A stretch of 64,000 nt of DNA from Micropterix aruncella (taxonomy: Eukaryota; Arthropoda; Insecta; Lepidoptera; Micropterigidae): contig OX155955.1 in assembly GCA_944548615.1 (NCBI GenBank), forward strand, positions 11,217,921 through 11,281,920, in the 5' to 3' direction. How positions within the stretch are numbered: the stretch's first letter is position 1; each line of letters opens with the position of its first letter. A model generated the notes under the pieces. It saw only the letters and a program-made list of their open reading frames with translations. It had not been told where the DNA came from and did not search any database. A program made the position numbers and the translations under genes. Positions 44,950 through 57,600 of this stretch are shown piece after piece.

Positions 44950-45790
44950 TCAGCAGAGCTTCGCTTGGTTTCCAATTGCCTTTGGCGATGAAGCACCAAG
45001 CAATTCGATAATTTGTAGCTGATTTGCAGAACTAAAACGCGGTCGTGTAAGCGCAGTGACCAATTTCATGAAGGTCGCTGGTCGCCGCTGTCCACAACAA
45101 AAACATCGATGATGAGCGACGTATGAACGAAACAGACAGGCATGTTACCATGAGATACCATGCATCCTAATCTTAGGCAAGAGTCAGATACAACCTATCT
45201 TATACAAACAACTGGCTAATCACTTGGTGCAATGCCATCCGTACCAAATTCAACTAAGCCGCGTCAAATTTGGCGTGGAATATAGTAACAGGTGACGAAA
45301 TAATGATGAATATCTAGACTCTCAAGCAAAGCAGCAAATGACCATTTTGGGCCTTTCTAGATGAGTCGAGCATAACCAAACTGTTTCACGTGCGAAGTGC
45401 CGCGAAGCGGATTTTCGCTTCTTATTTAGGAAAACTAGACACGTGGCTACGTTTGCTTTCGAAAATCATCATACTCTGGATGCTGATTGGTACACGACCA
45501 TTTGCTTGCAGAAAGTTAATGACGAACCAACTATAAATGCTGCATTATTTTGCAACATAACAAGCACTCACACGGCCAGACATACAAACGCATTTTCGAT
45601 GGCGAAAACATAGAACTCATGAGCCATCCCCCATACAATCCCGACTTTAAAAATCTCTTCCTTATCACCATAAATTAGAACCAATTCGTGTTCAACGATT
45701 TTTATCGCCCGAAGAGGATGTCGAAGAATATGAAAAACACGTTTCCGAGGTCACCACGGAGGAGTGGAATAAATGTTAAGTGTATACGTA
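44950..45790 (+). pseudogene. mariner-like transposase, decayed
   Basis: Reading across frameshifts gives FAELKRGRVSA, RYHASL-like and LGKSQIQPILYK helix pieces, then IVTGDE with the first catalytic Asp at 45294-45296. Next come GKTRHVATFAFENHHTLDAD and WYTTICLQKV, and near 45710 PEEDVEEYEKHVSEVTTEEW. Where the second catalytic Asp is expected, the sequence reads CNITSTHT, so Asp appears to be Asn. The third catalytic segment is degraded. The 3' end is cut by the LINE insertion at 45.8 kb. Order and motifs fit the irritans-like mariner subgroup. Confidence 0.75.
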
Positions 45791-45845
45791 TGATAACGAA
45801 GAATATTACCCTCCATACCCTACTACACACTACCCTCCATACCCC

Positions 45846-46495
45846 CAATACAGTTTGTCCGGGATGGCTCTAAAGGCAAAAAACATTTTACTAAAAAACC
45901 TTTCTCAATAATCGAGAAAACTTCAGGTTTAATTCTGGCTGTCGATTCGGTCTCTAAGCAGTATAAATTCCCTGGAAGTCTTGGATGCACAGCCCTCCGT
46001 CCAGATATAACTCTTTACTCTCTATCTCGGAAGATGGCCCTTATCGTAGAATTAACTGCTCCATGGGAATCAAACATCCCAAAAGACCACGAGTACAAAT
46101 TAAATAAATACCATGATCTCGCAAATGCCGTCACCCGGAACGGCTTCACTGTCCACCTTCACGCGGTGGAATTTGGCGCTCGTGGCCTGCCAGCTAAATC
46201 TCTGATTCACCTCTTTAAAGATCTTGGTCTTTCCAGAAAAATAATATCTTTCCTAAAAAAATGATCTAAAAGAACGATTTGCGCATCTCAAATTCTATGG
46301 CTTCGAAGGGGAGTGAATGGGTGGTAAGGTGTACGCTCACATGAGGCAAGACAGCTCTCCTAAACCTACCACAGCCGGTCGTTAGTCGGGAATCCACTGC
46401 TCACCCCCCAGAAGTGTAAAAAATAGTTTCATGATGGGCCCGTCTCTGGTCGGGGAATTAGATGGCATCTCCGTTTGTATTTTATTTTATTTATT
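45846..46495 (+). pseudogene. Restriction-like endonuclease LINE, 5'-truncated copy
   Basis: Starts in the PIQFVRDGS segment and continues KPFSIIEKTSGLILAVDSVS, GCTALRPDITLYSLSRK and ALIVELTAPWESNIPKDHEY, keeping RPD and the following Glu, to FKDLGLSRKI and the shared 3'UTR. The 5' part is frameshifted at about 45.93 kb. It is inserted next to the mariner relic. Confidence 0.8.
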
Positions 46496-46514
46496 TGAAA
46501 TAATAAATTGATTT

Positions 46515-46800
46515 ATGGTTATATGAACGCATTTTTAAAAGCGAAAAACATAGAACTCATGAGCTATCCTCGATAAAGTCTTGTGAACAACTTGTGAACC
46601 TCTTCTTGTTCCCAAAAAAATAGAACCAATTACTCGGTCAACGATTTTCATCATCAGAATAGGCAGTCGAAGAATATGAAATATGTGTTTCCGATGTCAC
46701 CATATAGGATTGGAATAAATGTTATAAACATTGGGTTAAAAGCATGAATACGTGTATCGGAAAACGCTCACAATTTTTTTTGAGAAACAATAAATTGATT
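46515..46800 (+). pseudogene. Second mariner-like fragment
   Basis: Matches the C-terminal part of the first mariner copy (AACATAGAACTCATGAGC, GTCGAAGAATATGAAA, TGGAATAAATGTTATAA) but overlaps it in content, so it is a separate copy, not the other half of an interrupted one. It ends near a TTGTTTCTC-containing stretch that may be its terminal repeat. Confidence 0.65.
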
Positions 46801-47595
46801 TATGGTCATTCGTTGTATTTTTTCTTATTCATTACGGAAACTTTTAAAGTGGCCCTCGTAGATAAATATACTTACCGATACTTTTATTTATTCTACCTTG
46901 ACATAAAATAGATCACTTACCTCATAATGTGAACCGGTACGAGACAAAGTTCCTTATTGAATGAAAGGCGACTTACGAGGGAAACTCATTAGAATTTCCC
47001 AATGATTTTTACTTTATGGATATAATTAATGGTAATTTACTGAGACCATGGATTTATAATATTGAAAGGATGCCGTTTACTGTTCGGCGCATATGCTCGC
47101 TCGCATGATTCATGGTTTTGAACATTTCGATTAAAAATAATTGTGTCTTTCATGGTAAATATACGGCTAAGACAACTGCTCGAATCATACCGAGTAATTA
47201 GACTGAGAAATACAGGTTATTTGATTATTGAATGTGGAAAATTCACAAAAATATACCGACCTAATTTTTTGATCACTTTGAAAAGTTATCACATATAAAG
47301 CACAATTTACAATTAAAAAATCAAATAAAATATTATATTCGATTATCAAATCCCTAGCAAGAAATTAAACTCAATTATTAAGTGATGTTTACTGTCCGGT
47401 GTCGCCCAATTAGGCAAAGCTTGTGCTTGGGTGGACTTTCTATAAACAAAGAGTTACAATAATTAATATATAAGAGTTATAAAAACAAATCCACAAATAA
47501 ATAACTTATATTATAAAAAAATAAGGAATAGGTAAAATAATAAAAAACATGACAGTTATTAAATAATCTACGTGTTGATTTACTTGATATTACTT
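46801..47595. other. No gene seen
   Basis: AT-rich sequence. A dispersed-repeat motif GCCCAATTAGGCAAAGCTTG lies at 47403-47422. Nothing else recognised. Confidence 0.4.
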
Positions 47596-47985
47596 GTTTT
47601 TTAACACGCTTTTATTAGGTCGACCTGTATGTAACTAACTATGTAATGGAATCTAAGGTAACTAATTTAACCATCTTCCAAGGATCGTAGCGTCATGAAA
47701 ATTGGCAGCTGTATGTAGTTCTGATGACAATACAATAATATGGTACTGTCGAACTGATCTGATGATGGAGTCGGAAGATATGAACTGGAACTTCATGATG
47801 GAACATCGTATCATAGCTGTGTTTGGACTTGTTAGAAAAGTCTTGGAAAGAACTATGACCACGATTAGGTTTCAAGGTCTGATGATGAAGCCGGAAGATA
47901 GGCACTGGCATTCCATGATAGAATATCATATCATAGCCGTGTGTATGTGAATATCGTATCATAGCCCAAAAGCGTGTTTTAAGTG
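47596..47985. mobile_element. MITE with AACACGCTTTTAT ends, copy 2
   Basis: Near-identical to 41190-41540 over the first 280 bases, then carries an extra internal duplication of the GATGATG(A/G)AG(C/T)CGGAAGATA...ATCGTATCATAGC unit. The right end is AAAAGCGTGTTTTAAGTGTT. Confidence 0.75.
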
Positions 47986-48001
47986 TTTTAAACTATTAAT
48001 T

Positions 48002-48221
48002 TATTTAACTATTGCGGTTGTTTCAATTATTATTCCATAAAATTATGTCGTTTTTGTGTATCCCACCTGTCAGGATTCCACTTGGATAAAACGAATTAAA
48101 ATTAGTGTTGAAACGATGAATCAGCTACATTTATTGATTAATAAACTGTCCGACACAACTGTGACTAACTTTCCCATACGTCAGCACTGAACACTTAAAA
48201 ATGTCAAAAAATGGTGAACGA
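48002..48221 (+). repeat. Direct repeat, left of carbonic anhydrase exon 1
   Basis: Alignable with 48727-48944 over its whole length (TTGTTTCAATTATTATTCCA, GTGTATCCCACCTGTC, CTAACTTTCCCAT). Together the two copies bracket exon 1. Minus frame 48131-48418 is chance. Confidence 0.8.
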
Positions 48222-48483
48222 TTTCGATAGGAAATTAATGTCAATAATGTCTTTGAGGTTTCGCGAACAACGATTAATTTTGTCGTCGACTGTATATTTA
48301 GAAATTCGCATCTCCGAACGTTAGGTTCACCGGTATATCGCTGCCAAGTAACGCAACAGTCAGTAGTGCAGTGTACATTTTGAGCCGCGATCTTCTCGGC
48401 GCAACGGGCGCAAGTCATTCAAAATTCAAATGATATAGTGTAATTTAAATATTTAAATCGATCCCATTGTTTATCACTATGAA

Positions 48484-48518
48484 ATAAAAACACGACACTG
48501 TGAATTAGATACGTCAGT
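48484..48518 (+). promoter_or_regulatory. Possible core promoter of the carbonic anhydrase
   Basis: ATAAAAA (48484-48490) lies about 30 bases before an arthropod-type initiator TCAGT (48514-48518), which is about 50 bases before the ATG. The spacing fits a TATA/Inr pair; the function is inference. Confidence 0.35.
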
Positions 48519-48566
48519 ATTTCAACTGATCTTGTGCTGATGAGTTATTAAAAGTGCAACATAATT

Positions 48567-48627
48567 ATGTATCAAAATAAGTCCACGATGTTGATGTTAC
48601 TACTACTGGTGTTATCTTTAATGAAAG
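48567..48627 (+). CDS. Carbonic anhydrase exon 1 (signal peptide)
   Basis: Encodes residues 1-20 and one base of codon 21. The donor AAAG/GTATGT is close to consensus. The coding exon is only 61 bases and was found by matching phase to exon 2. Confidence 0.8.
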
Positions 48628-51600
48628 GTATGTAAAGCCATTGGTACCATACCTGATAATATTTACTTCAATATCTTGTCAGTTATTATAGATATATAAA
48701 ATACGCAACAAAAATATTACTTGTTTTTTAACTATTGCTTTTGTTTCAATTATTATTCCATAAAATGATGTAGTTTTTGTGTATCCCACCTGTCGGAATT
48801 CCACTTGGATGATACGAATCGTAGTGTAGAAATGATGATTCAGCTACCTTTATTGATAAATAAACTGTGCGACATGACTATGACTAACTTTCCCATATTA
48901 TGTTAGCACAGAACACTTGAAAATCGCAAGAAATGGAGACGTATCATTTTGTAAATGCAGTGCAAAATCGCATTGCAAATCCTAAATCACGGCTTTATTT
49001 CTTGAAACGTTTTAGGGATTTAGGCATAATTTCAGAAATTTGGAATATTATGAAAAAAGCACTTTCTATGTTTTTTTCATTTTATCAACAAACACTTCTA
49101 TAGCATAACATTTAAATATAATTATTTATTTTGATTGATTTTTGAAGAAGAAAAAATGGTTTATTAAAATGAGAAAATTGTTTTTATTGTTACAAAATAA
49201 ACAATTACCAATATTGTTACAAAATAAAGAAATAAACAAAATAAAACAATTAGTGACAGCCTTTACTAAAGAAGCACAATAAATAAAATTTTGTGCTGAA
49301 TATTTATTGTTATTTCTAATTATTTGTCCATATATTTGTGACCAGTCCAGTTCCATTTTAGTTTTCTAATTTTGTTCAAAACATCGTTCACCTTTTGTTA
49401 TTTTCCTTATTTTTGAGGTCGTCCATGACAGACTACCCATCCATTAAATGTTAAAAATATAGTTTTAATTATAGTTTTATATCAAATTATATTTTAATAA
49501 AACTTGTGCCAAATTATTAATATATTTTTAAATTGTATGTATGTTGATTATATTTTAATATTTTGTATTTTAACATTCAACTAATTACAAATTTATTTTG
49601 TTGTTATAAATTGTTTCGACAATGAATTTTATATAAATTTTTATATTTCTTAACATATATTAAATATTACTTATTGACTTTTTTATTTAAAAAAAAGGGG
49701 CACCACATATTAAGAATCCTAGTTACTACTCGTCGGTTGTCGGCCCAAGCGCAAGAACCAAAATTTTCTTGACCGGACAGACATAAAGAAAACTTGTCCA
49801 TCCGGTCAAAAACCGAACATCTAGCAACCCTAAACGTGCTACAGAACGCCAGGAAACGATGTGAATATCTTTGAGGAAAGGCTAGAACAGATCCTTGGAA
49901 ACATTGGCACAAATACACGGCTAATAGTTTACGGTGACTTTAATAATAATTTAATTTTGGATAATAAATTAACGGGAGGGTTCTTGAAATCATTCTATTT
50001 GCGACTAACTGTTTCGGAGTCAAAGAGAATAACAGGCCTTACCAATATATCATCAGATAACATATAAACAGATAATTTCAAATGGATTCAAATGGACCAT
50101 GAATTATTATAGAGTATCAAACTACAATAATTAAACTAAATTTCAATTTAAAAAATAGAGATTTATTTATCAACAAATATTATTAGTCGAAATCTTGGAA
50201 AGCATTCTTTAAAAATAACAATCTAGTTAAGTCAATAAATAACTTTCACAATAAATCAAGTCACATCTCGATTCAAGGCAGGATTCCAGTTTAAAAAACA
50301 GGTACCTAATATTAACTAACAATAAATCATAGATTAAAAGGTGGCCATTAAAATACAAAAAAGAAATACTGTGAAATGTTTCGAAAGGTTGTACGCCTAG
50401 CCAAATAAATGGCAAAAAAGACACTGAAAAATATGTATACCTACTAAGAAGAAAACAATCTCGAAAATAATGAATGAAGCAATTGAAAGGCCTGACTTAC
50501 TTTTAGTAATTAGAAAAAGTAAATCACCTAAAGATAATGATAAGTATTGTAAATGATATGGTAAAAAACGTGGATATATAAGATTATCAAGGTTACGGTT
50601 CTTACCAGAAAAAAATCCCAGAAATCAATTTCAAATATGCAATAAATAGTCAATAATGTATCAAATAAAGTGTTTTTAATTCTCACTAATGGTGTATAGC
50701 AGCCTTTTCCAAACTATGTTTGCCCTGGCCCGGTTATTTTTATGCTCTCCCTTCGTAACCCACCATTTTTTAAACTATTCTGTTGTATAAATAGGCAAAA
50801 TAAAACACATTTAAATGTTTGCATAGAAGTATAAAATATAATTGAAGCTTTTTGACTTTTAATAATATTGTAATAATTTCATTTTAATTATATTAGTTGA
50901 CTTCTATTAGTGAGAGGTATGAAGCTGTTTATTTTTCCGATTTATAGCGTAAATGGCGTGAAGTGATCGACATGTCGAGCGATCGAAAGTCGATCGATCG
51001 AAACGCTTTAAATTTCGATCGATCGAAAGTGCAGTTTTTTTAGTATCGTTGTTGAAAGTATTCCAATATGGTAATCTTAGTTGGCTGGTTGGTTTAATGA
51101 AGGTGAATACCCCTGGAAGGACTGGAAATGGAGAAATCATTTCACGGTTTGTACTGGGACCCTAACGAACTCGCCTGACAATATGAGTTGTCTTAATGGC
51201 GCTACACACTGCTTTCACGGTTTCAAAGGTGATACGACATTGCGGTAATGAATGGCATTGTGGCATTTACCGTATTGGAAGGACCCATCTCATGGCTCCT
51301 TGGTGGCGTTACAATAATGCTACGAACTTTCGAATATAAAGGAGTAGAGATTAGTCCAGGGATGCAGCTTGTATAGTATGGCAATTCTTGTAAATTTGGT
51401 AACGACGTTTTACAAGCCAGGAATGGGCATGCACCATTATGCCCCATATTATATCTGGTCTGAATCGTATCCTTGTTTGGCCATTATTTTAGTCACGTCC
51501 TTGTTTTTCCTCGGTGTATAAAGGAAACATGATACAATGCAGTTCAGAGTATTAAACACTTTGTCTCGCTAACGGCTCAATGATATTAGTGTAAGAATCT

Positions 51601-54600
51601 TCAGCCGTTTGAAAGTGTTTCTGCAAGATTCATCCTATTTTAATTGGCTATGATACGTATTGCCCGTTTTTGCAATTTGAATGAGTGTTCCCTGTGGCAC
51701 GCATAAAAATATCCTCAATACGGAAATAGCTTAACTTAATATACATTAAAATTAGCTAAAATACACATTTCTCGTTTGGACTTCATTTAGCGATTTCATT
51801 ATGACCCCATGACATGCCCTCGGGGTAATCACAGTGGAAATTCCCTTTTAAATGTTTACAGAGATCCACACCTCTAACACATAGGTACGGTTTGAGAAAC
51901 TGCAATATTATTAGGTATATTACTGAATCACTTCCTGGATTAAAAATACTTACTTATACATCATAAGCTACAGTGCCGGATTTACACTTTTCTTAAGTAT
52001 AGGCCACTAGACTTTTTGCCAGCCCTACCGTATACCTATCTTAATCGCTTGTATTTAATTACGTAGTCCTTTTGAGGCAATGCACAATCGTACGTATTTA
52101 GGTGGGTATATAGGAAGGTATTGAAAACTCAAGTGAATGAATGAATTAAACATACAATAAAAGTGTTATAAAACAAGAATTAGACTTTCGTACGATATTT
52201 TTTTAATGGCGAAATCATCTATAATATCTTGATAGTTCATGGTGTTCATTATCTCTGTCTCTATATAGGTATAGAAGACACAGAGTTGATTTTACTTTCC
52301 TGACGACCTATCGGAAAGGAAAGTATTGTGATCGCGCTAAAAAAAAATTTTGAGATGAAGATGGGAATATATATTTTGAGACTCCCTGAGACGATTGAGA
52401 CTATTTCCAGACCGATCTCTGTCTGTATGTATGTCTGTATGTCTGTATGTCTGTCTGTATGTATGTATTCTTCCACGATAGCGCCCAGACGCTTAATCGG
52501 ATTGAGCTGAAATTTGGTATATAAGCTTCTGTTAACCGTCGGAGGAACCCATTAGTTTTTGGAGTCCCTACGCCCTACGGTTGTGGTACCTCCCATACAA
52601 ATTTGGGGTTCCCGGCGAAAAAATTGTTTCCGCGATAGCGCCCAGACGCTTAATCTGTCTAAGTTAAAATTTGGCATAGAAGCTTCTGTTAACCATCGGA
52701 AGAACCTATTAGTTTTTGGGGTACTTACGACCAACGTTTGGGGTACCTGCCATACAAATTTGGGGTACTAGAGTAAAAAATGTCGCTGTTTTTTCGCACC
52801 TCCCCGGATACTAGTCAGGAAAGTCTTGGGGTGACACAACCGATTTTTTTAATGAGATAGTGAAGACCTCGGATAATTCTGCACTAGTTAAACAAGAAAA
52901 GCTCCTTCCCCAGAACGATTTGTGGCCGGAGAGCAAAGCGCGATACGAAGAGCTATATACAAGTTTGGATAAACAATGCAGAGAGACTGGTTCTTCACAA
53001 ACGTTGAGAGATTGGGTAATGATGTTGATTCAGGTTTCTCCCAGTCTTGTTAAGTCGCAAAAGGGACTTAAAGCATGTACCCAAATAAGATTTAACATTT
53101 AATAGATAGACAACTTTATCCACTAGTGACTTGCGTTTATAATCGCGCACGAACTTGACGGCTTCTACTATACCAAAGCGAGCGCCCTCTAAAATCTGCC
53201 GCCCCCTGAAGTCTGCCGCCCATAGGCCACCGCCTATCGACCTATCATATAAGCTATGGATACAATACATATATATTTTGAGACTCCCTGAGACGATTGA
53301 GACTATTTCCAGACCGATCTCTGTCTGTATGTAAATTACATATAGAGGTAAATTACATATAGAGGTAAATTACATATAGAGGTAACTAATTACTTAAAAC
53401 AGTACAGCCATATTGTCTGATTATTTCATATGGTCTTATATCTGTACCTTTAGTTTAAAATGCATAACGTAGCTTTAATTTGATTATTTAACATTTTACT
53501 GACAATTTGAATATTACGATGAATAATTTTACTACGTATCTTTTCGAATTACTAACTACTTCAGATATTAGGCTTCTATTTTGATTATTTATATGAATAG
53601 TTTGCCAATCTAGTAGTTAATTCTTGACTACCTATGTATGTTCAGTAAAGAGTAGTAACGAGACTTATTACAAGACTTATTACACGGAGCAGCTGCTCCG
53701 TGACTTATTCCCTAACCCAATTATTTTAACACGTCCAAGAGCGATTTTTAGCCGTCAATTGGACACGACGAAAATGTAATGTAACAAATGACATCGCTAT
53801 TGTTATAACGTTCTAGGTGCCTACTGTGACTGGGGCTACGCATCCCCGGATCAGCGAGGATGGTCAAGAAGAAACGAAAATTGTAGGGGGCGAAACCAAT
53901 CACCTATTTCAGTATCAGCTAGAAGAGCTATACCGTTAATCATGCCGGCGATAGAGATGGTCGGATACCATAACCCATTGCCTAGGCCATTGAAAATCAC
54001 AAATAACGGACACTCAGGTTTGTAATCTAACATACTAAATAATATTTATTAAAAAATACATAACGATTTTGGCCCGTGTATTGTTGGCTTTTGCGTCAAA
54101 CCAAACATTGTATAACTTAGGACCAATGACGTCCGCCAAACTTTTAAATTTCTGAAAGAGTGACCAACCTAATGGAGCTGATTGCAGATAATCTTGTTCG
54201 ATAAAAGTGGAAAGCGCCGTTCATGTAAAAATATACGTGTTTCCTCCATGAAAAGTTCCTCACGGAGGTGCCCGGAGGCACTACAGCTATTTGTATGCTC
54301 AGCCCGATTCTGCAAAATGAGGATGCAATCGCGGTCTACCGCTTGGCCCCACAATTCAATTCCTTATAATAAAAGTGCATGCACATACGCAAATCTTTAT
54401 CATTATCTTAAACTATCTTAAACTATCATTATCTTAAATCCTTTTCATTTATCACTATGTTTACATTTTACAACATTTTTATTTTTACATTTTCACAATT
54501 TTTACAATCTTACAATGTTTTACACATTAGCGATATTTACCATAATATAGTCATGTAAAAAAATATTCTTAAGATCCTAACGAAAATAATGCATTTTCTG

Positions 54601-57600
54601 GGAAGGAGTGATGTAACGGCACATGATGATGATAAATAATTCAGTCATCACATCCGCCTGCCCTTACGTCTCCCCCACACAGTCTCGCCACTCAGCAGCT
54701 CGGCCGACAGTCGATATAAGTCTGTGGTCGATATATTTCTCCCGCTGACATCACTCGCGCGCGTGGTGCAACGCTTGCACTTCCTTTGTACTTTCTCATA
54801 TCCTAAACTATACAATAAATTCAGTTCGAACAATGGACAAATTAATGGAGTCAGAACAATCATCATAAACAGACAACGAGTGTGAGTTAAATAGGGCCAC
54901 TCGTTCGTCCCTTCAAAGGCTGCATCAACCCCGCATCGGTGTAGCCCAACAACAAATCCCCTAAAGTAGCATGGCGCAAGCCCCAAGAGTGCGTAATAGC
55001 CGCATCTCAGTTTATCGCACAGCGCATCGATGTGTAAATTACATCGCAGACCGCTGTCGATATCGAAACCCAAAAATTTGGCCCATATCAGGCTGTAGTG
55101 ATTGATTCTTAAACATCAAGTATGTATATCTTTATGATGTTATGTTTCAGTGTCTTTATCTATCCCGAAGTCATCGCCGGACCTGGGAGACGGGTTCCGG
55201 ATACCCTATGTCTTCGGGGGCCGTTTAGACAACGAATATGAATTTGAAGGTCTTCATTTTCACTGGGGGGACAGAAACAACAGAGGGAGTGAGCATGTCA
55301 TTAATGATATGCGTTATTCTATGGAGATGCACATGATACACAGAAATAAAAAATATAAGGATGTCCCCGAAGCCCAGGCGCATTCAGACGGGTTGACCGT
55401 CTTGGCCTTTTTTTATGAGGTGAGATTTAATAATAATACTAAAAATTGTTTATAGATTTACTTACAATGGGCGGGGCTTATTATCTTAGGCCAAACTCGC
55501 ACAGCTAACCCAGTTACAATACGAGCGGTGCGGTTAGCTATTGGTGCAATAAACAAATCATACATTGGGCCCGATTGCGTTTCTTTGTGAACTAAAACTA
55601 AAATTAGCGACAACCGGTCATCTCACATTCCGCTCTAGCGTATTGCCCTGTCTCGTTCACACGGACTAATATCCGATTTTAGTTCCCGCGCTATTTGAAA
55701 AATGTTTTGACTACACATTTTAAGAAGGCTTTGAGACATTTTTTGCTTGATAATACTTTTACAAATCACAAGAATTTGTGGATTATTACAATCAGAAATA
55801 ATTAATTAAATGTTTTAAAAAAAATCTTATTTATTGTTTGTAATTGCCCGGTGATTATTTTAATACATTAAGATTTTTATTTTATAAATATTGCTTGTTT
55901 TCAAGATTATTTTAATTAAAATTTAGTTTCTTTTACTTTCCATAAATTTTTGTATGTATTATTTGTTATGATTGTTTTGTTAGTATGTTAAACTTTATTA
56001 TACCTAGTTATTATACCTTAAGAGGCCGTAGCAGCGGCCAAAAGCTATATGAAGCATAATTTTGTGGCTTGGTTGTGAGAACACGAAAAAGAATTTTAAT
56101 ACAATTATGCCGGATTTTAAAAACCCAGTCGCCAAAACGAAATTGGTAAATTATTTCCATATTAATTGTAAATTATCTGTATTCTGTAAAATTATTTATT
56201 ACTTCCAAAAAAATAAAAACGAGCGAGATTTGTCTTCAGTTTTTGTAAAACCTAGAGATGATTCTCAATATAAAAAATACTATTTACACCAGCGTATGGT
56301 CTATTTGCATAGTACCTAGACAGTTTTTGGAACTTTAATACAAAATATATAAGAAAAAAATGTTTGAAATTACGTGATTTCCAGAAACATTATTTTTTTC
56401 CTATTTATAAAAGATACTTTCGAGTGATATAAAAAATAACAGTAATCTTAAGTTAATTTATTATTCTAATCTAAGTTATACTATATAAAAAACTATTCAT
56501 TTGATAATTTATTATATTATAATTGAAAAGCCAAATCCACTATATTAGACGACGCGCGAAGCCGAAATCGTCATTCGTGATTGGCCACTGCCAACGGTGG
56601 GACGTATTCCTTTGTCGCCGCGGTATACCTATACATCTTTATTTATATATCGAAAGCGCGCAGGCGCGTGGCATTGCAAAAATACCAAAATTTTAAGTCG
56701 CGTCAACTCGGAAGGGAGCCGTAAATGACAAATTATGCAGAACGGAATTATGTAATAACACCTCTATATTACCATAATTGACAATAAGGAGATATTCTAT
56801 TCTTTTATAATTATTTTTTTTACATATAATATGATTTTGCTTTTATGAGTTATAGTACAACCTCGATATATTGAACTTTAAGGGGATATTAAAAAAATCG
56901 TTATATCGAGGTTCACTAAATCAAGTATTATAGGCCTACAAAATAAAAATGCACCAATATAAAACACAGGTAAATAAATAAATACATACTGCATTTGACT
57001 AAATATAATATTTTAGTTCTGTACCATAAAATGACAGAAGACAATGTCACTGACCTGACCTTGGCACATCACATCACTCCCGCCAATTGTTACGGAATCA
57101 TGTCGAGACAAGATTAATTGTTCTAATGGACTGTTTGACGTTCGCTATACTGAGGTTTTCGTTAATCAGAGGTGTTTATTTTGTCTGGAGGTCGATTAGG
57201 TCTCTATACAGTATTAATTCCCTGAAAGTCTCTGATGCACAGACTCTGTCCAGATATATTTTTTTACTTCCTATCTCAGAAGATGGCCCCTATTGTAGAA
57301 TTAACTGTTCTACGGGAATCAAATATTCCAAAACATGATCTTAACCCCTAGAGCCCCAATTGGCAAATATCGGCCACAACATGATTCAGCGTGACGGCCC
57401 CGTTTTAATTTTATTTTAATTTAATTTGTTTTATTTTATTACCTTATATTATGTTAATATGTTTTATTTTAATTATGGGTACAGTGGCTTGGCAGTAATG
57501 AATGTTTTGGTGAGACAGTGTCATAATTCAATTTTTTTACTAATTTTTACTAAATTTTTTTGGGACATCAACTTGTCAATCGGCTGAGGGGTTGAGGCTT

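Noticed and set aside
46515..46800. Idea that this is the second half of the mariner copy interrupted by the LINE
   Set aside because: It repeats the same C-terminal region already present at 45585-45790, so it must be another copy.
48131..48418. Minus-strand 95-codon Cys-containing frame upstream of the carbonic anhydrase
   Set aside because: Lies across the left direct repeat; the repeat's second copy does not keep the frame.
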